Shown: positions 14,040-36,116, counted from the first letter of the stretch. The stretch is DNA of 64,000 nucleotides from Thunnus maccoyii (GCF_910596095.1 NC_056539.1:22249001-22313000); one strand, 5' to 3'. The notes: generated from the sequence alone by a model not told the origin. Translations and numbers: made by a program.

Positions 14040-14218
14040 TAGGATGGCGAAATCATGACCCGCCCTACTCTGCCTCTGATTGGCTAGTACTCGTTGTCTT
14101 CGTTCGTTGGGTTGGTTAGGTTTAGTCATGAGGAATGAGATTGGTTAGGGTTGGGGTAAATATATCAGGGTAAGCCAATCAGATGCAGAGTAGGGCGGGA
14201 CATGACTTCGCCATCCTA
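14040..14218. mobile_element. MITE-like element with 46-bp terminal inverted repeats
   Basis: The left arm 14040-14085 starts TAGGATGGCGAA. The right arm 14173-14218 is its near-perfect reverse complement, with about three mismatches in 46. There is no coding capacity. Each arm carries ATTGGCT/AGCCAAT, a CCAAT-box core, and a GC-rich CCCGCCCTA block. It sits just upstream of the likely dpp9 promoter. No clear target-site duplication was found. Confidence 0.85.
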
Positions 14219-14219
14219 G

Positions 14220-14540
14220 GAATAAAAGTATCGCGAACGAACGGGTAACGGTTGGTAACGGTAAAAAACTTGACGGATCATATCCGGGTTAAAGGTTGTA
14301 ATCTTGTAACGTCTGATTCCAACAAGCTAGTTCCGCGTTGTTAGCATATTAGCAGGAAGCTACCTGATATCTGGGAGAGTAACTTCAGCGATTTATCCAG
14401 ATCCTGACTGTTGATTCCAACCGTAAACAGACGATAAAAGGAGAAAAGCATCCAAGGTCTTTGGGCTGAACGTGTAAGCTAACAGAGAATGACTGTTTCA
14501 CCGTTTTGATTTGTTTGTGTAAGTTAGATACGAGACGCCA
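14220..14540 (+). promoter_or_regulatory. dpp9: Probable dpp9 promoter and non-coding first exon
   Basis: This patch is relatively CpG-rich (CGCGAACGAACGG, TTCCGCGTTG) in an AT-rich neighbourhood, about 2.5 kb before the first coding exon of dpp9. Candidate donors lie at GTAAGC (about 14476) and GTAAGT (about 14520). There is no TATA box. The start site is inferred only; 5' RNA ends would decide. Confidence 0.35.
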
Positions 14541-15189
14541 GTTCCTGTTTAGTGGGCGGCTAACGTGCTAGCTCCAAATAAACGTAAACATAGTGGTCTT
14601 TCATTATCTTATAATTAGGGTTTGTCAGAGTTGACACACTCAGCTAGGTGTTTTCTGTTTGGAGTCGAACTGTCGGTCAGTTCGTCGACCCTTTTTAGCT
14701 TCATCAGCTGATGTGTCTGAGCGGAAACAGTGAAACTAGGTCGCTAAAATTGACGTTAGATAAAGTACAGTATACACAAATTAAAAGGATGATCTCAGGG
14801 ATTTATATGTTTAAAATAGTGAAGAAAAAAGCACAATGAGGTCGTGTCAGCTTCTTATTTATATGGGGTGCCATATTTCTCTCATGGTGTCCTAAAGTCC
14901 ACCATGAGTCTGCATGTTATACAGTACAGCTGCAAACAGAAACAGAAAGGAGACACAGGTGCTGGTATAAACTAGAGGAATGAGGAGGGTCTTTTTCAAA
15001 AACAATAATTCAGCCTGTGCACTTAAATAAGAGTGAAACAACTTGTGGTTGCTCTCTTTTGCTTTCTCTTTAAAAAAAAACAAAAACAAACAATCTCACC
15101 ATCAAAGCAAAATAACATTAAAATTTGGGTTGCATCCCACTAACATTTGTCTTTCAAATATTTTATACATTGAATAATCATTTAGTCTA

Positions 15190-15870
15190 CAGTCTCTTGA
15201 TAATAATGAGATTCATCGCTATTAATGAGACCAGTGATGTTATAATTTCTTGCACTTTGACTGGTGCAAAAGTCCATCCAAAGATACGTCTTACAACATA
15301 TTAATGTACATTGTTCACAGCAACCACAAAACAATTTGTGGTTGTTGCTCTTTCTCTTTTGCTTTCCCTTTAAAAAAAAAAAAAATCTTTTTGTTGAAAG
15401 AAGGAAAAATGAATTTGGTTTGGACGCAAATAAAGCTTGTGTAGTCGCTTAATCAATACGTGAACGTCAGAAAATTTCAACTATTTTGATAATCATTTTA
15501 GTCTTTTTTTTTTTTTTAAAGCAAAATGCAAAAAAATCTGCTAGTTACAACTTCTTGAATGTGTAGATTTAAAGCTTTTCTATGCCATACATGAGAGTAA
15601 ACTAAATATATTTGGGTTTTGGATTGTTGATCAGACAAAATAAGACATTTGAAAATGTCACCATGAACTCTTAAGAAATTGTAACAGACATCTTTTCACC
15701 ATTTTCTGACATTTTATAGACCAAGCAATTAATCCATAATGAAAATAATAACAATAATAATGAGATTCATCTGAAGTTGTGGGACCAGTAATGTTATAAT
15801 TTCTTGCAGTTTGACCAACATTTGGTTGGTGCAAAAGTACATCCAAAGATAAAAGGCAACAATATGTTAT
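15190..15870. repeat. Pair of direct repeats flanking a degraded repeat copy
   Basis: 15206-15300 and 15754-15855 share the order AATAATGAGATTCAT, GACCAGT, ATGTTATAATTTCTTGCA, TTTGAC, GGTGCAAAAGT, CATCCAAAGATA. Between them, 15465-15735 is a degraded copy of the dispersed 'GCTGCAACTAA' repeat, also present at 17100-17355. All of this lies in the presumed first intron of dpp9. Confidence 0.7.
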
Positions 15871-16964
15871 TGTCCATTGTTAGCAATGTTTATCTGTATA
15901 GCTCTTCTGAAACAGAGAAGCAGTTAAAAGTGATTTACATACAACACTGAAACACATTAAAACCTCATTTATAACACTATAAAGGTCTTAAATAACTGCA
16001 AAAAATAGGATAGATGTAGGAATTAAAGCTCCAGTGCAGAAATAAATACTATATAAGTGAATAAATAAAAGTGGAAGATAAATGTTTTTTTTAATCATTC
16101 AAATATGTATGACTAGACTTTTCTGGAACTGCATGGTCTTCATCAGCGGATTAAGTTTGCTCAGGTGTCGTGGAGACAGCTCAGTCGTCATCATATGACC
16201 TTCAGTCACGTGATGACAGGTGGTCATTTATGGGCGAGCATGAATGAATATCAATGTTTCACACTCAGTCTTAGTCATGTTTGACAGTTTAGATACCGAC
16301 AGATATGCAGTAAATGTTCTCGTGTGACTGATTTTTCCACCATGTTAAGACTGTTAAAGGTTATTCCTTGAATCCTGATACTCAAGAGACTCTAATCAAC
16401 TTGTGTCAAACGTCCAAGTATGACATTTGTTCTTCTGGCAGATCTTTTAACACATGAATTGCTGTTGTGTTTTATGGGAATGAACTTCTGCAGAATTTGC
16501 ACTTCATGAAAGCCCCCGGCAACAGAACAGCCTCCTATATGGCCTACAGTAAACCGTCTACAGTAAAATTTGGAGTGACAGTGTAACATTTGCCACAGTT
16601 ATGACACAGGCGTTGAAGTGTCGGAATCATGCAGCTGAGTCACACACAGTTAGACTCCATATCAGGATCCCACAGCTGAAAGTGTGGCGACGGTCGGCTT
16701 GAAGAGTAGCAACTCCTGATGAAGCAGCAAAGGGACATCTGCCCTGAATGGGGCCACCACCTCAGTAACAGCAACAGTTTAACGGTTAATAGCTCGTGAG
16801 CTTAGTGCAGGGTGTGACATACTTTTTTTTACAGATTAAATTCTGTTTAATTTATTTGTCAGTTAGAGCAGGTGCCTGTAAATGGATTGTAATTTCTATT
16901 ATCTTTAAACAAACCTCTCAGTTTTACATCTTCAGTTCTCATGTCTTCACCTTGTACTCTTCAG

Positions 16965-16999
16965 GGTGCCAGATCTGGTCCAGGGTTGTTGAACGGTTA
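16965..16999 (+). other. dpp9: dpp9 5' UTR part of the first coding exon
   Basis: The acceptor TTGTACTCTTCAG, ending at 16964, is followed by 35 bases that lead into the ATG at 17000. The frame stays open upstream of that ATG but shows no further homology, so the ATG matching the known long form was chosen as start. Confidence 0.6.
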
Positions 17000-27281
<10,282 letters not shown>

Positions 27282-28490
27282 TAAGCCTTTCTACACACTG
27301 ATCTTCCTCCTTCCCTCCTCCTCCTCCTCGTCTTCTACCTCCCGTTCCTCCTTTTCTCCAAACATTCATCACTTCCCACTTCACTTCATTTTATAATCTG
27401 CTGAATGCAAGCTACGCCAAACCTCGCCACACGTCGAGAGTCGCCGCTCGGCAGCATTTTTAGCATCAATAAAGCCACATAAACATCCAGATGTTTGTAT
27501 ATTTACCAAAAAACAACAACGTCACCAAACACAACATCACTGCATTTTACAGTTGAGGGAAATCAGCTGGATTGCTTTAAGCCCCAAAACAAGCAGGGGG
27601 CGCTGTTCACCCAGAACAAACAGGGCTGAAGCTTTCAGACTTACTGGTCATTATGGTGGACGTCAGAACCAGTAAAAAGCAGATAAATGATGTTGTTGAT
27701 GTTTTAAATGCTGCAGTGCAAAAAGTACTGAAGTGGAGCTGTTGTGTGGGTTTGGAAGTGTCTTTGAGTGATTTCTTGTATACTTTTTTTGTGCCATTCC
27801 TTTTTTTTATTATTGAACTGTCACTTTGTTTTCTTTTTGGGACCTAATTGATAAATTTATCATTCCTTGTCTCCACGAATAAACACTGGAGTGAAGTTAG
27901 TAAACGTTAAGCTCTCTAAGAGCATCAAAACAAGCTCTTAATTCCCTTTCTTGTATACTTGTCTTTTTCTGCATTGCGACTGTGCTAAAGTGCTATCATA
28001 GATCACTTTTTATGTGGAGTCAACAAGACGAAATGTTACATGCCGCATTTTTATTGTGAATTATTAAAAAATATATTTTTATGCATTCATAAAAAGAAGA
28101 AAAGATGTAGCGCCCTGTTGCTGTCTCACTCAGTCGCTTGCTTTAATTTTCCGGAGAGCTTCTTTTTCTTCTTCTGCTGCTGAAGACAGAAGTCTCAAGC
28201 TCAGATGACTTTTGCACAGTACATATTTGCCTTGGTGCCAACAGAATGACCTATAAAATGATATATGACACAACTGTCGGCAGTATAAGGTGCCTTGCAA
28301 GAGTTGAAGAGCGGCTGCTCGTGTAGTTTAAATCAGGGAATCTGTCTGAGGACCTACGACAATGAAAGGCCTTGTTGCTCAAGTGTCTGATGACCGTCTA
28401 TGAGATGAGCTACACCGATCTGTACATGGTCAAATGTACCTTCACTTATCAAAGAAATAAACAGAAGTGAAAACACTTTTTCAAAGTCTT
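27282..28490 (+). other. dpp9: dpp9 3' UTR with alternative poly(A) signals
   Basis: After the TGA at 27279-27281 there is a pyrimidine-rich run (TCCTCC repeats, 27306-27360) and AATAAA hexamers at 27468-27473, 27878-27883 and 28456-28461. No coding sequence follows on this strand. The first signal would give a 200-base UTR and the last about 1.2 kb; which is used cannot be told. Confidence 0.55.
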
Positions 28491-29239
28491 GTAACCAAAT
28501 GGAGTTTATTATTTTTTAAAAGCATTTCAGTGGCTGTTGTGTGGAAAATAAACCTGAAAAATGATACACTTGTAAGTGTTTTGGCAGATAAAGTTTTATG
28601 ATTTTGAAGTGTGTGTGTGTGTGTGAGAGAGTTTAGGAGCATGAAGATAAAACAGATGATACAAGTTTAATATAAAACTTGTTAGGAGCAGTGAGGAAGC
28701 TTCAGGAGGCTCATGAGGTCGTCTCCTCTCAACACAGACAAACACAGATAGTTTTACTCACATCGCTCAAATCATAAATTTACCTCAAAGAGCTTTACAA
28801 TCTGTACAACATCAATACAGCTGTTGTTTCTGTGGTCAGGAGAAAAACAGCAGATTAAATTGAAATTTGTAAATCAGATTCGTGTGACTAAAGAATTTCA
28901 CCCAATTCATATATTCCCCGTGAGTTTGTAATTTTAACTGGTCTTAGAGTTACTTACAGACTGAACAGTGTTGCCAAATAATACGATCAATATACAGTTT
29001 ATAATGTTGGTAATGAGTCTCAGAGTTTCCCTGTTATGTTGCTAAAAAATGAGTACAAAATGCATCTCACAGTTACAATGATAATAGATTATCTACATCA
29101 AGTCTTATAAGTTTTAGTTGTAATAAACTGAAATAACATTTGTTTGAATTATTGGAATATAAACTAACTTAGCCAAACTTTTCATTGGGGAAAACAGCCA
29201 AAAGCACTCTATAAATAAAATGTATTATTATTATTATTA
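28480..29239. other. Intergenic region between dpp9 and the orphan - strand exon
   Basis: AT-rich, with a short GT run at 28611-28623 and an ATT run at 29221-29240. No open frame, splice-site pair or RNA gene can be supported. Confidence 0.6.
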
Positions 29240-29349
29240 TTAAAAAGACTTTTTATCCACCCAGTGAGGCTCCCACAAGCTGGCTGACGTTTCTTCATTG
29301 AACTCAGCGTCTGTCTGTTTCATCATTTCATCAGCAGGGAGCAGCAGCG
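29240..29349 (-). CDS. Unidentified terminal coding exon (orphan, - strand)
   Basis: On the - strand a CATTTCTTTAG acceptor ends at 29350. It is followed by two bases and 35 sense codons to a TAA at 29240-29242. The encoded tail begins LLLPADEMMKQTDAEF and ends SLWEPHWVDKKSF; codon choice looks like coding DNA and the other frames carry stops. Entry phase is 1. It lies downstream of angptl4 on the same strand, and angptl4's sixth exon (30784-31065) also ends in phase 1, so it could be an alternative last exon of angptl4. Otherwise it is the end of another gene whose upstream exons I cannot find, or a relic. Function unknown. Confidence 0.4.
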
Positions 29350-30066
29350 CTAAAGAAATGATGATCAGTAAAATTAAACTGAAGGGACGTTAAACCAAAT
29401 TACAGAATGTGCACAAAAGGAGAGCTGGAAGCTATTGATTAAAAATCATTTTGATTATAAATGTCCTGTGTGAATCATGCAACCCCATAAACATACTAAT
29501 CAAAATGCAACAAGCACCAAAATGACATTTAATTGATTTATTCAACACCAGTGATGAAGGATGGAAGATTTGAATTGTTAATAATGTTTGTAAGTTTGAC
29601 TGCAGCATGTTGCAGGAGATGATTTGCTTTAAATCAAAACTATTTTGTCCTGTAAGAGAAATTAGTCTTCAGTAAACCAATAAACCACATTGTCATAATT
29701 GCATACAGCACCAATAAATACCAACCAGATTATCTAATATCTCATCATTCAGTCAGTGTAAAACCAAGTATTGAACCAACCGTGTGGTTTATTTTGATTT
29801 GATGGGGACTCGTTATGAATTTAAACTGACAGTATGTGTTACTGTGGAGCAGCTCGATCATTAACTGAAAGCTCATAATGTTCAACATCCCTACATGCTT
29901 CACTCTTTGTCCACATATAATTATTAAAATTGTAAAAAGTGTAAAATCTGTTCTGTTTCTTCTTCTTCATGGGTTTTATTTTATCGTAGGGCTGCGAGTC
30001 TCCGCTGGAGCGTCGGTGTGTTTATACAAAGCAGGAACAAAGAGACTTTGTTAAACCTTTAAAAAC

Positions 30067-30072
30067 TTTATT
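30067..30072 (-). terminator. angptl4: angptl4 poly(A) signal AATAAA
   Basis: TTTATT on the + strand gives AATAAA on the - strand, about 355 bases after the angptl4 stop. A second candidate lies near 29975. Assignment is by position only. Confidence 0.5.
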
Positions 30073-30425
30073 TTCATCCAGTTCATATAACCGAAATATA
30101 AAATATTTAAAGAGTGTAAATGTTGAAAATAACAAACTGTACATTATTAAAGTAGACACAGTTAAAAGAGACACACAGCAAGTTGTATAAAATAAGATTA
30201 ATAAGTAAAACCCTTATAAAGGGAATCATGTTACTGTCAATATGACTTAAGTTATTATAACAAACACATAGCGTAGAAATATCTGATGATCCAGGACAGA
30301 TCATTACTGTTTCAGCTCAGTAGCTTGATGCTTCAAGTCCTGTAGTTCAACATTTAAGTTACAAACTTTCATGTTTTCTCTGCTTTTTACTGACTTTGGT
30401 CCTTTTGCTGTTCAGATTGATCAGC

Positions 30426-33400
30426 TTATTTTTTTATGGAGGCAGGTGCGATCTTCAGAAGTACGGTCTTCAGAGAGACATTTTGTCCGTTTGTGGTCGT
30501 CCAAAACATCCCTTGTCTTCTGGGCTTCTGCCTCCTGAGCTGGCTCGGCCTTCTGGGATACTTGCCGTTGAGGTTTGATCCTCCGCAGCTGCTGAACCAC
30601 CAACCTCCTGCAATGAAAGAGGATACACTTTTAGTTTTTAATTTTTCCTCAACAGGAAAGGAGAATAAGATTCACAGCAAAAGAATTATACTTTCTCTCT
30701 GAACTTCGTTAGTATCCAGACAGTTTTGTTGAGGATTTGGGTGAACTGACCCTTTAACAAAGATTTCAAAGAAGCAAACATACCTGAGAGCAGCTCAGCA
30801 CAGTTGACGTCTGCAGAGAGGTCGTTGTCTCTGTCGGCTGTGGAGAAAGGAACACCGGAGGCTCCGGTCACGATGATTTCCTCCTGAGCTCCAGATGAAG
30901 AATCATTTTCCAGGTGGATAGCGAACTTCTCCTCTTCACCATCGACGGTAACTCCGTAATGAGCCACCTGCTCCCGCCCCGCCAAATCAGAGAGCTCCAC
31001 CTGCAGGAGGTACTGGCCTTGTTTGGAGAGAGAGTGGATGTTCTCCAAGCCCAACCAGAACTCACCTGATGAACGAGAAAGGTGGAGATTAGTTTTTGTG
31101 GCTGAGTTTCAATGATGCAGATTTTTAATTAACTTTTTAAGTTAAACTTCAACTCACCACTCAGGCTGCCAAAGCCTTTCTTATAGCTCTCCCAAAGCTG
31201 GTTGAAGTTCTGGGATCCATCGAGACGTTTCTGGATGACCGTCCATCCACCTTCTGTAGAAAGAGGAGAGAAAAGTTGAGCTTGAAGCAGGTTGTTACAA
31301 AATATTCTTCAAGTCTTGACTTGTCGCGTTGGAAAACTTTTGTGTAAACTGAGATCTAAATTTTTGAGCTCATGTAATGTTGGTGATCATTTTTCTGATT
31401 TAAAACTTCTTCTTCTTCGCAGTTAATAGATGCTTTACAGGGTTTTTTACTGCTGTTTTGAGTAACGTATGATTCCCGTTGACTGAAATAATAACTCACA
31501 ATTCTTATTATATAAGCAAATATAAACTGTCTCAGATGTCTTTAGATGGGTGTGTTTCTGAGAGCACAGGACTGGAGGCAGGTTTCTAGTTGACTCACCT
31601 GAAGTCATATCACAGAGGACGCTGAAAGGTTGGGAGTTCTCGGGCTGGACTGTGTAGACACCGCTGGCTCGCTGCCCGCGTACAAACAGATCATGGCAGT
31701 CTCTGGCCAAACCTGAGAAAACCGGAAAACTCTGATCAGATGATTCAGCAAATCAGACGATTGAGGGTCATTTCAGCTTTGCTGCGACTCAACTGTCAGT
31801 TCAGTACAGCTGTAAAATTTGTCAAATTTGTTGATGAGTCTTGTCACAGTTGCTGCAGTGTTTTTTTAATACCTTGAGTTTAAAGCATAAAAAATGCTGA
31901 GCTAGCAGTATCCTAGAAACATACAGTACGTGTGGTGTAAAAAGTCATTGTCCTCATTTTTCGTGACCTTTGGACGGTCTGTGAGCAGCTCTGCCAGCAA
32001 GTCACTTATTATAAATTCAGGAGTAAAGGTGAACCTCTTTGTCCTTACGTCACTGTGAATAACTCGTGTAAAGCTGACCTCTTGAACTCAGTTTTATTTG
32101 AGTTTGTGCCTCACCTCACTATACTTTATGTTAACAGCTGTATGAATTGACACAAGGTGAGTTGTTTCTGTTTGTATGCATCAGTTCTTGAGGAGGAATG
32201 GCCGGAAGAAATTAGGGTAAAGGTTACATACTGAGTGATTGTTTAAGTTTTCAGCACTCAAAAGGTGAAACTTGTCAGTCTTTTCAATGGCGACTTATCT
32301 CCATCACTTCTACGATTAATTTCAGCTTTTTAAAGTCATCAAATAGTTTAATTTCTTACCTGATTGGGCGTCGCTCTGCTCTGCTTCTCCTCTCAGCACC
32401 GTCTCTTCATCTCTCCGTCTGTGTGATTTTACTCTCTTCTGTGCAACCTGAAGGAACCGCAGAACAGGAAATTAAAAAATATATCACGTCTGTCTCTGAA
32501 TAGAAAATAATTTCCTCTCTGAAAAGTCTAGAGATACAGTACGTGTCGATGTGTCGATGTGATGTAACTCACCTTGCTCTGCAGTGCTTGCAGGTGAAGA
32601 CTCTGCTTGTCCAGTTTGTCTTGTTGCTGCTGGATTTTCTCCACCAGCTGGTCGATGCGTCTGTTCTGAGCTGCCACGATCCTCTGGAAACAAGAAGAAA
32701 AAAAAACAATCTCATCAGCTTCACAGCATCTTAATGTCACTGGAACAGCTTTGTTTGAAATGATACATTGATCTACACGTAAAGATGGGAAACAGATGCA
32801 GATACTGTAAAATTGTTTCTATTTTTCATTAAGTGCAGATTGATTTAAAACTTTTAATGAACTCTGATGGATGTGGACTCCAGGGTGATGATTTTTTAAG
32901 AAGATTTACACATCTGTATGTTTTCAGTTTTTCTAGTTTCTATAAGTTGAAATAACAGAATGAAATCAGTATTTTCTTCTCACCTGGATAAATGGGACTC
33001 CTTTGTTATCGCTGTAGTTGCTGTCCACTGCCGGCTCTGTAAGCACTTTGTCCACCTTCTCCTCCAGTCTGTCCATCCTGGAGTGGATGTCCTCACTCTG
33101 CTTCTTCACCTCCTCCACCTTCACCTTCACCTCGTCAGCCAGCTGTGCGCCCATCATCTCCCTCTCCTCCACCTCTTCACCTCTGGTCTTCAGGGATTCA
33201 TCTTGCTCCCGCTGCTTTCTCTCCACTTCGGCCACCGTGTCGTTGAAGGCTTTCAGTTTGGCGTTGACGTCTCTCATCTGGATCTTGGTCTTGTCCACGT
33301 GCTCCTTCAGACCCTGGCCCAGCTGCAGGAGGCCGTGAGCCACCACGTTGACGTCGTCCCAGGAGGCGTGCTTGTCTCTGCCTCTTCTGTCTGTGGGGAA

Positions 33401-33460
33401 AGCTGCTGCTGTGTGCACCAACATGGTCAGCAGGAGGATGAGAAGCTGAGGCGTCTTCAT
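30426..33460 (-). CDS. angptl4: Angiopoietin-like 4 (complete, seven exons)
   Basis: Exons in order of transcription: 33460-32984, 32683-32573, 32447-32360, 31712-31599, 31253-31158, 31065-30784 and 30607-30426. They make 1350 nt, or 449 residues (human 406). ANGPTL4 is a secreted hepatic, adipose and intestinal factor whose N-terminal domain inactivates lipoprotein lipase. Seen here: a signal peptide (residues 1-20, [14 protein letters not shown] core); the lipase-inhibitory SE1-type motif [21 protein letters not shown] at 34-54 (W34 to H54); a long coiled coil to about residue 195; a basic linker ([10 protein letters not shown]); and a fibrinogen-like domain from about 228 with four cysteines (DCHDLF, LCDMTS, NCAELL, GWWFSSC) and NLNGKY. 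angptl4 rather than angptl3 because of the [19 protein letters not shown] wording. The residue matching human Glu40 is Asp36. In mammals the gene is driven by PPAR and fasting; no receptor element was identified here. Confidence 0.94.
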
Positions 33461-33543
33461 CTTTGTGTCTCTGGTCTCTTCTGATATGCTGGTTCTGATG
33501 TGTCTCTCTGTCTGGTGTGTGCTGCTGAAGAGACGCTGTGAGG

Positions 33544-33585
33544 TTTTTATAGCTCAGTGCTGCAGCAGAGGGCTCCTCTGATTGG
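33544..33585 (-). promoter_or_regulatory. angptl4: angptl4 core promoter: TATA and CCAAT boxes
   Basis: On the - strand TATAAAAA lies at 33551-33544, about 85 bases before the ATG. CCAAT lies at 33585-33581, about 30 bases further upstream (AGCCAATCAGAGG). Spacing and orientation fit a TATA-type promoter with transcription starting near 33515-33520. Confidence 0.75.
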
Positions 33586-33659
33586 CTGGTGGAGCTTGGA
33601 GCTGGGGATGGAGGAGGGAGTTGGGGGCGTGGAAAGTCTTTCATAGTGGTCACCCTTTG

Positions 33660-34860
33660 CAGGACTTGGACCGTGATGCAATGAAAGGTCTTAATTACTG
33701 GTTAACCACTGGCTGATACTCCAGACAGATGGGAAATGGATGCAGTTTTGTTTTCAAAGCTCAAACAGAGTTTTCCAACCAAAATTTTTAAAAATAATAA
33801 TAGTAAAGATTTTATAAGTCTGCATCTTGATTTTTCTTACAGTAAATGTTTTATAGTTTTTGTTGGTGAAGTAAAATAACTTAATTTTATGCCCCAAATG
33901 TTTACTACTTAAATTAAAATGAGTCTACTTGCTTGATTTCAGAGCTTTCAACCACATCTCACAGTCTTCAACTGTTTATATTCAGTTTGCATTAATACAG
34001 GCTATAATTCAGAGTGCATCCAACTTCAGCTTGCATTTCTCTCCCCTAAAAATCCAATTTTTACATCTCCAACACAATGTAGATGACTATTATAGTCAGT
34101 GTTTCCCATATTTCAAATTTATTTGGTACGTTAAGCCAAATAAATGTGACCCCCAGCTAAAAAGATTTCTTGTACCTTTTCTAATTTTGTAAAATTCTTT
34201 GTGTAGATGCAAAAAAGCCCAGATTCATTGGAAATAAAATGACAAAATGGTGCAATTATGTACAATTATCAGATATTGTAGCTTTGACCTGAACAAGTAA
34301 ATCACTGATTCTTAAATATAATTGTTCATCTCAGTGAAGTGGAGCCGTGTGTCTTCAGTATGAATCAGGAATGCTGGAGACCATTTACAGATCGAGGAGC
34401 CACTGTGAGAAGTAGGGGAAAGTTCAACCCTCTGGGCTTTTTACGCACTCATTCCTGACTCATTCCTGACAACAAAATCCACACAATCACACACATGCAT
34501 GCACACAGCCAGACACAAGGCACGTGGTGTACTGATGAGGTACAGATGCCAAACAGTGAAACACACACACACCCACAGTACACTTTGGCACACTGTGGCT
34601 TTCTGTATGATATTCTATCAGAAAAGCATTTTTAAGAACTGTTTTACAGATTATACATCGTGTAGGTAAAGAAACAGACTTGTGAATTCCCCCTTTAAAC
34701 CTTTAATCTTATGTAAAGTTAAAAGGATTATTCAATATAATTGACCAATCGACAAAAATAATCTGCAGCTATTTAGATAATCTATTAATAGTTTAAGTCA
34801 CTTTTAAGCAAAATGCGCAACATACATGCATAATATATACTGTATATATATCACTAATAT
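33660..34860. other. Intergenic region upstream of angptl4
   Basis: AT-rich, with short CA-rich stretches (34485-34575). No gene or clear repeat recognised. It may hold distal angptl4 control elements, but nothing specific is visible. Confidence 0.5.
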
Positions 34861-34870
34861 ACACTCACAA

Positions 34871-35193
34871 GCCACTTTATTAGGAACATCTGTGCAATCT
34901 AATGTAATCCAATACAACAGCTCTTCCATAAATTCTACTTTTACGAAGCTTATACATTTTCAGTTTTTGTTGACGTTGTCAGAAAGGTGATAATTCTACT
35001 TTATGCTCATTATTGAGGTCGTAGTGGGTAGTGGTGGTGTGCTGGGGTGCGTTATATTGAATGGTGTTCCTAATATTTTGCCCTCCTCATGTATGTTAAT
35101 GGAATGGACGACATAATAGCAACACTATTCATTTAATGCACTCAAGTACACCACCACCACCCACTACGACCCCAATGTTCCTAATAAAGTGGC
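34871..35193. mobile_element. MITE with perfect 19-bp terminal inverted repeats
   Basis: GCCACTTTATTAGGAACAT at 34871-34889 is repeated exactly in inverted form at 35175-35193. A second inverted pair lies inside (GTCGTAGTGGGTAGTGGTGGTG near 35018 against CACCACCACCCACTACGAC near 35151), so the element can fold on itself. There is no open frame. The terminus is one I remember from many fish genomes. Confidence 0.85.
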
Positions 35194-35195
35194 CT

Positions 35196-35822
35196 ATTCA
35201 GATTCAGACTCAGACAACTTTATTTATCCCGAAAGGGCAATTCAGTTTGGCAGTGTACCTAGACCATGCATAAGAAAACAAAAAAACAAACAAACAAATA
35301 ACAGACAGATCTATGCCAGAGACAGTCAGTACACAGGTACTCACAGACATGTAAATAGATGAACAATAAATAGATACATAATATATAAGTAAAATCCTTA
35401 TCCCAGCAATAACAAGCCCCAGAATGATTAGTTAAGACAATAAAACTCCACGAGTATAGAAATATTATTCATTCCACATACTGCTATCAAGGTTTAACAG
35501 CCTGACGGCAGAAGGAGTGAAAGATTTTGAGAGATGATTTGTCTTCAGGAGTGGCGCTGTAAAACGACGGCCTGAGGGAATTAAAATGAAGTCAGAGGAC
35601 AGGATGTGGTCGGTTGGGAAACTATTCCCCGTACCAATTATCTTAGAACAGACCTTTACAATATTGTAGAGGCAGTTTTATGAGAGTATATCAATCTTAA
35701 TGTTGTGTAAATGTTCAGATTGTTATTTTGCACTGTTTAAATATTTGGACAAATTGTACTTTGATGCTTTGGCAACATTGTTCTTGAAGTTTTCATGCCA
35801 GTAAAGCTTTTTGAATTTGAAT
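35196..35822. repeat. Non-LTR retrotransposon 3'-end-like fragments
   Basis: 35205-35260 (ACTTTATTTATCCCGAAAGGGCAATTC) and 35500-35640 (CCTGACGGCAGAAGGAGTGAAAG, AAACTATTCCCCG) resemble the reverse complement of common fish LINE 3' tails. 35700-35822, ending GCCAGTAAAGCTTTTTGAATTTGAATTC, looks like a LINE tail in + orientation. Family not named. Confidence 0.5.
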
Positions 35823-36116
35823 TCTCAACCTCTGATTCAGTATACAAACTAACTAAAAGTCAACCAAACTAAAGCCAAGGGCAGGCGGAGACACTAGTTT
35901 CATTTATAAAAAGAAAACAAATGTAATAGCTCCAAATGAAAGCAAAAGAAGATCAATATTTGCATGATGTTTTGCACAAAGTACAAGATAAAACTAACCA
36001 AACAAACATTGACAGTTATTTGAAATATGAACCTGATTTCATTTGTTTGCATTACTAATATATCTTCAGGACTTTGACCTGCTTTCACCTGTAAATAATT
36101 TTCATGCTATTGAGGT

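Noticed and set aside
31920..32020. A - strand open stretch ([13 protein letters not shown]) inside an angptl4 intron
   Set aside because: Not phase-tested against a convincing donor, and including it would break the standard angptl4 structure.
33018..33653. Open frames on the + strand and in another - strand frame over the first angptl4 exon
   Set aside because: Shadows of the angptl4 coiled-coil exon; the angptl4 frame has signal peptide, homology and splice continuity.
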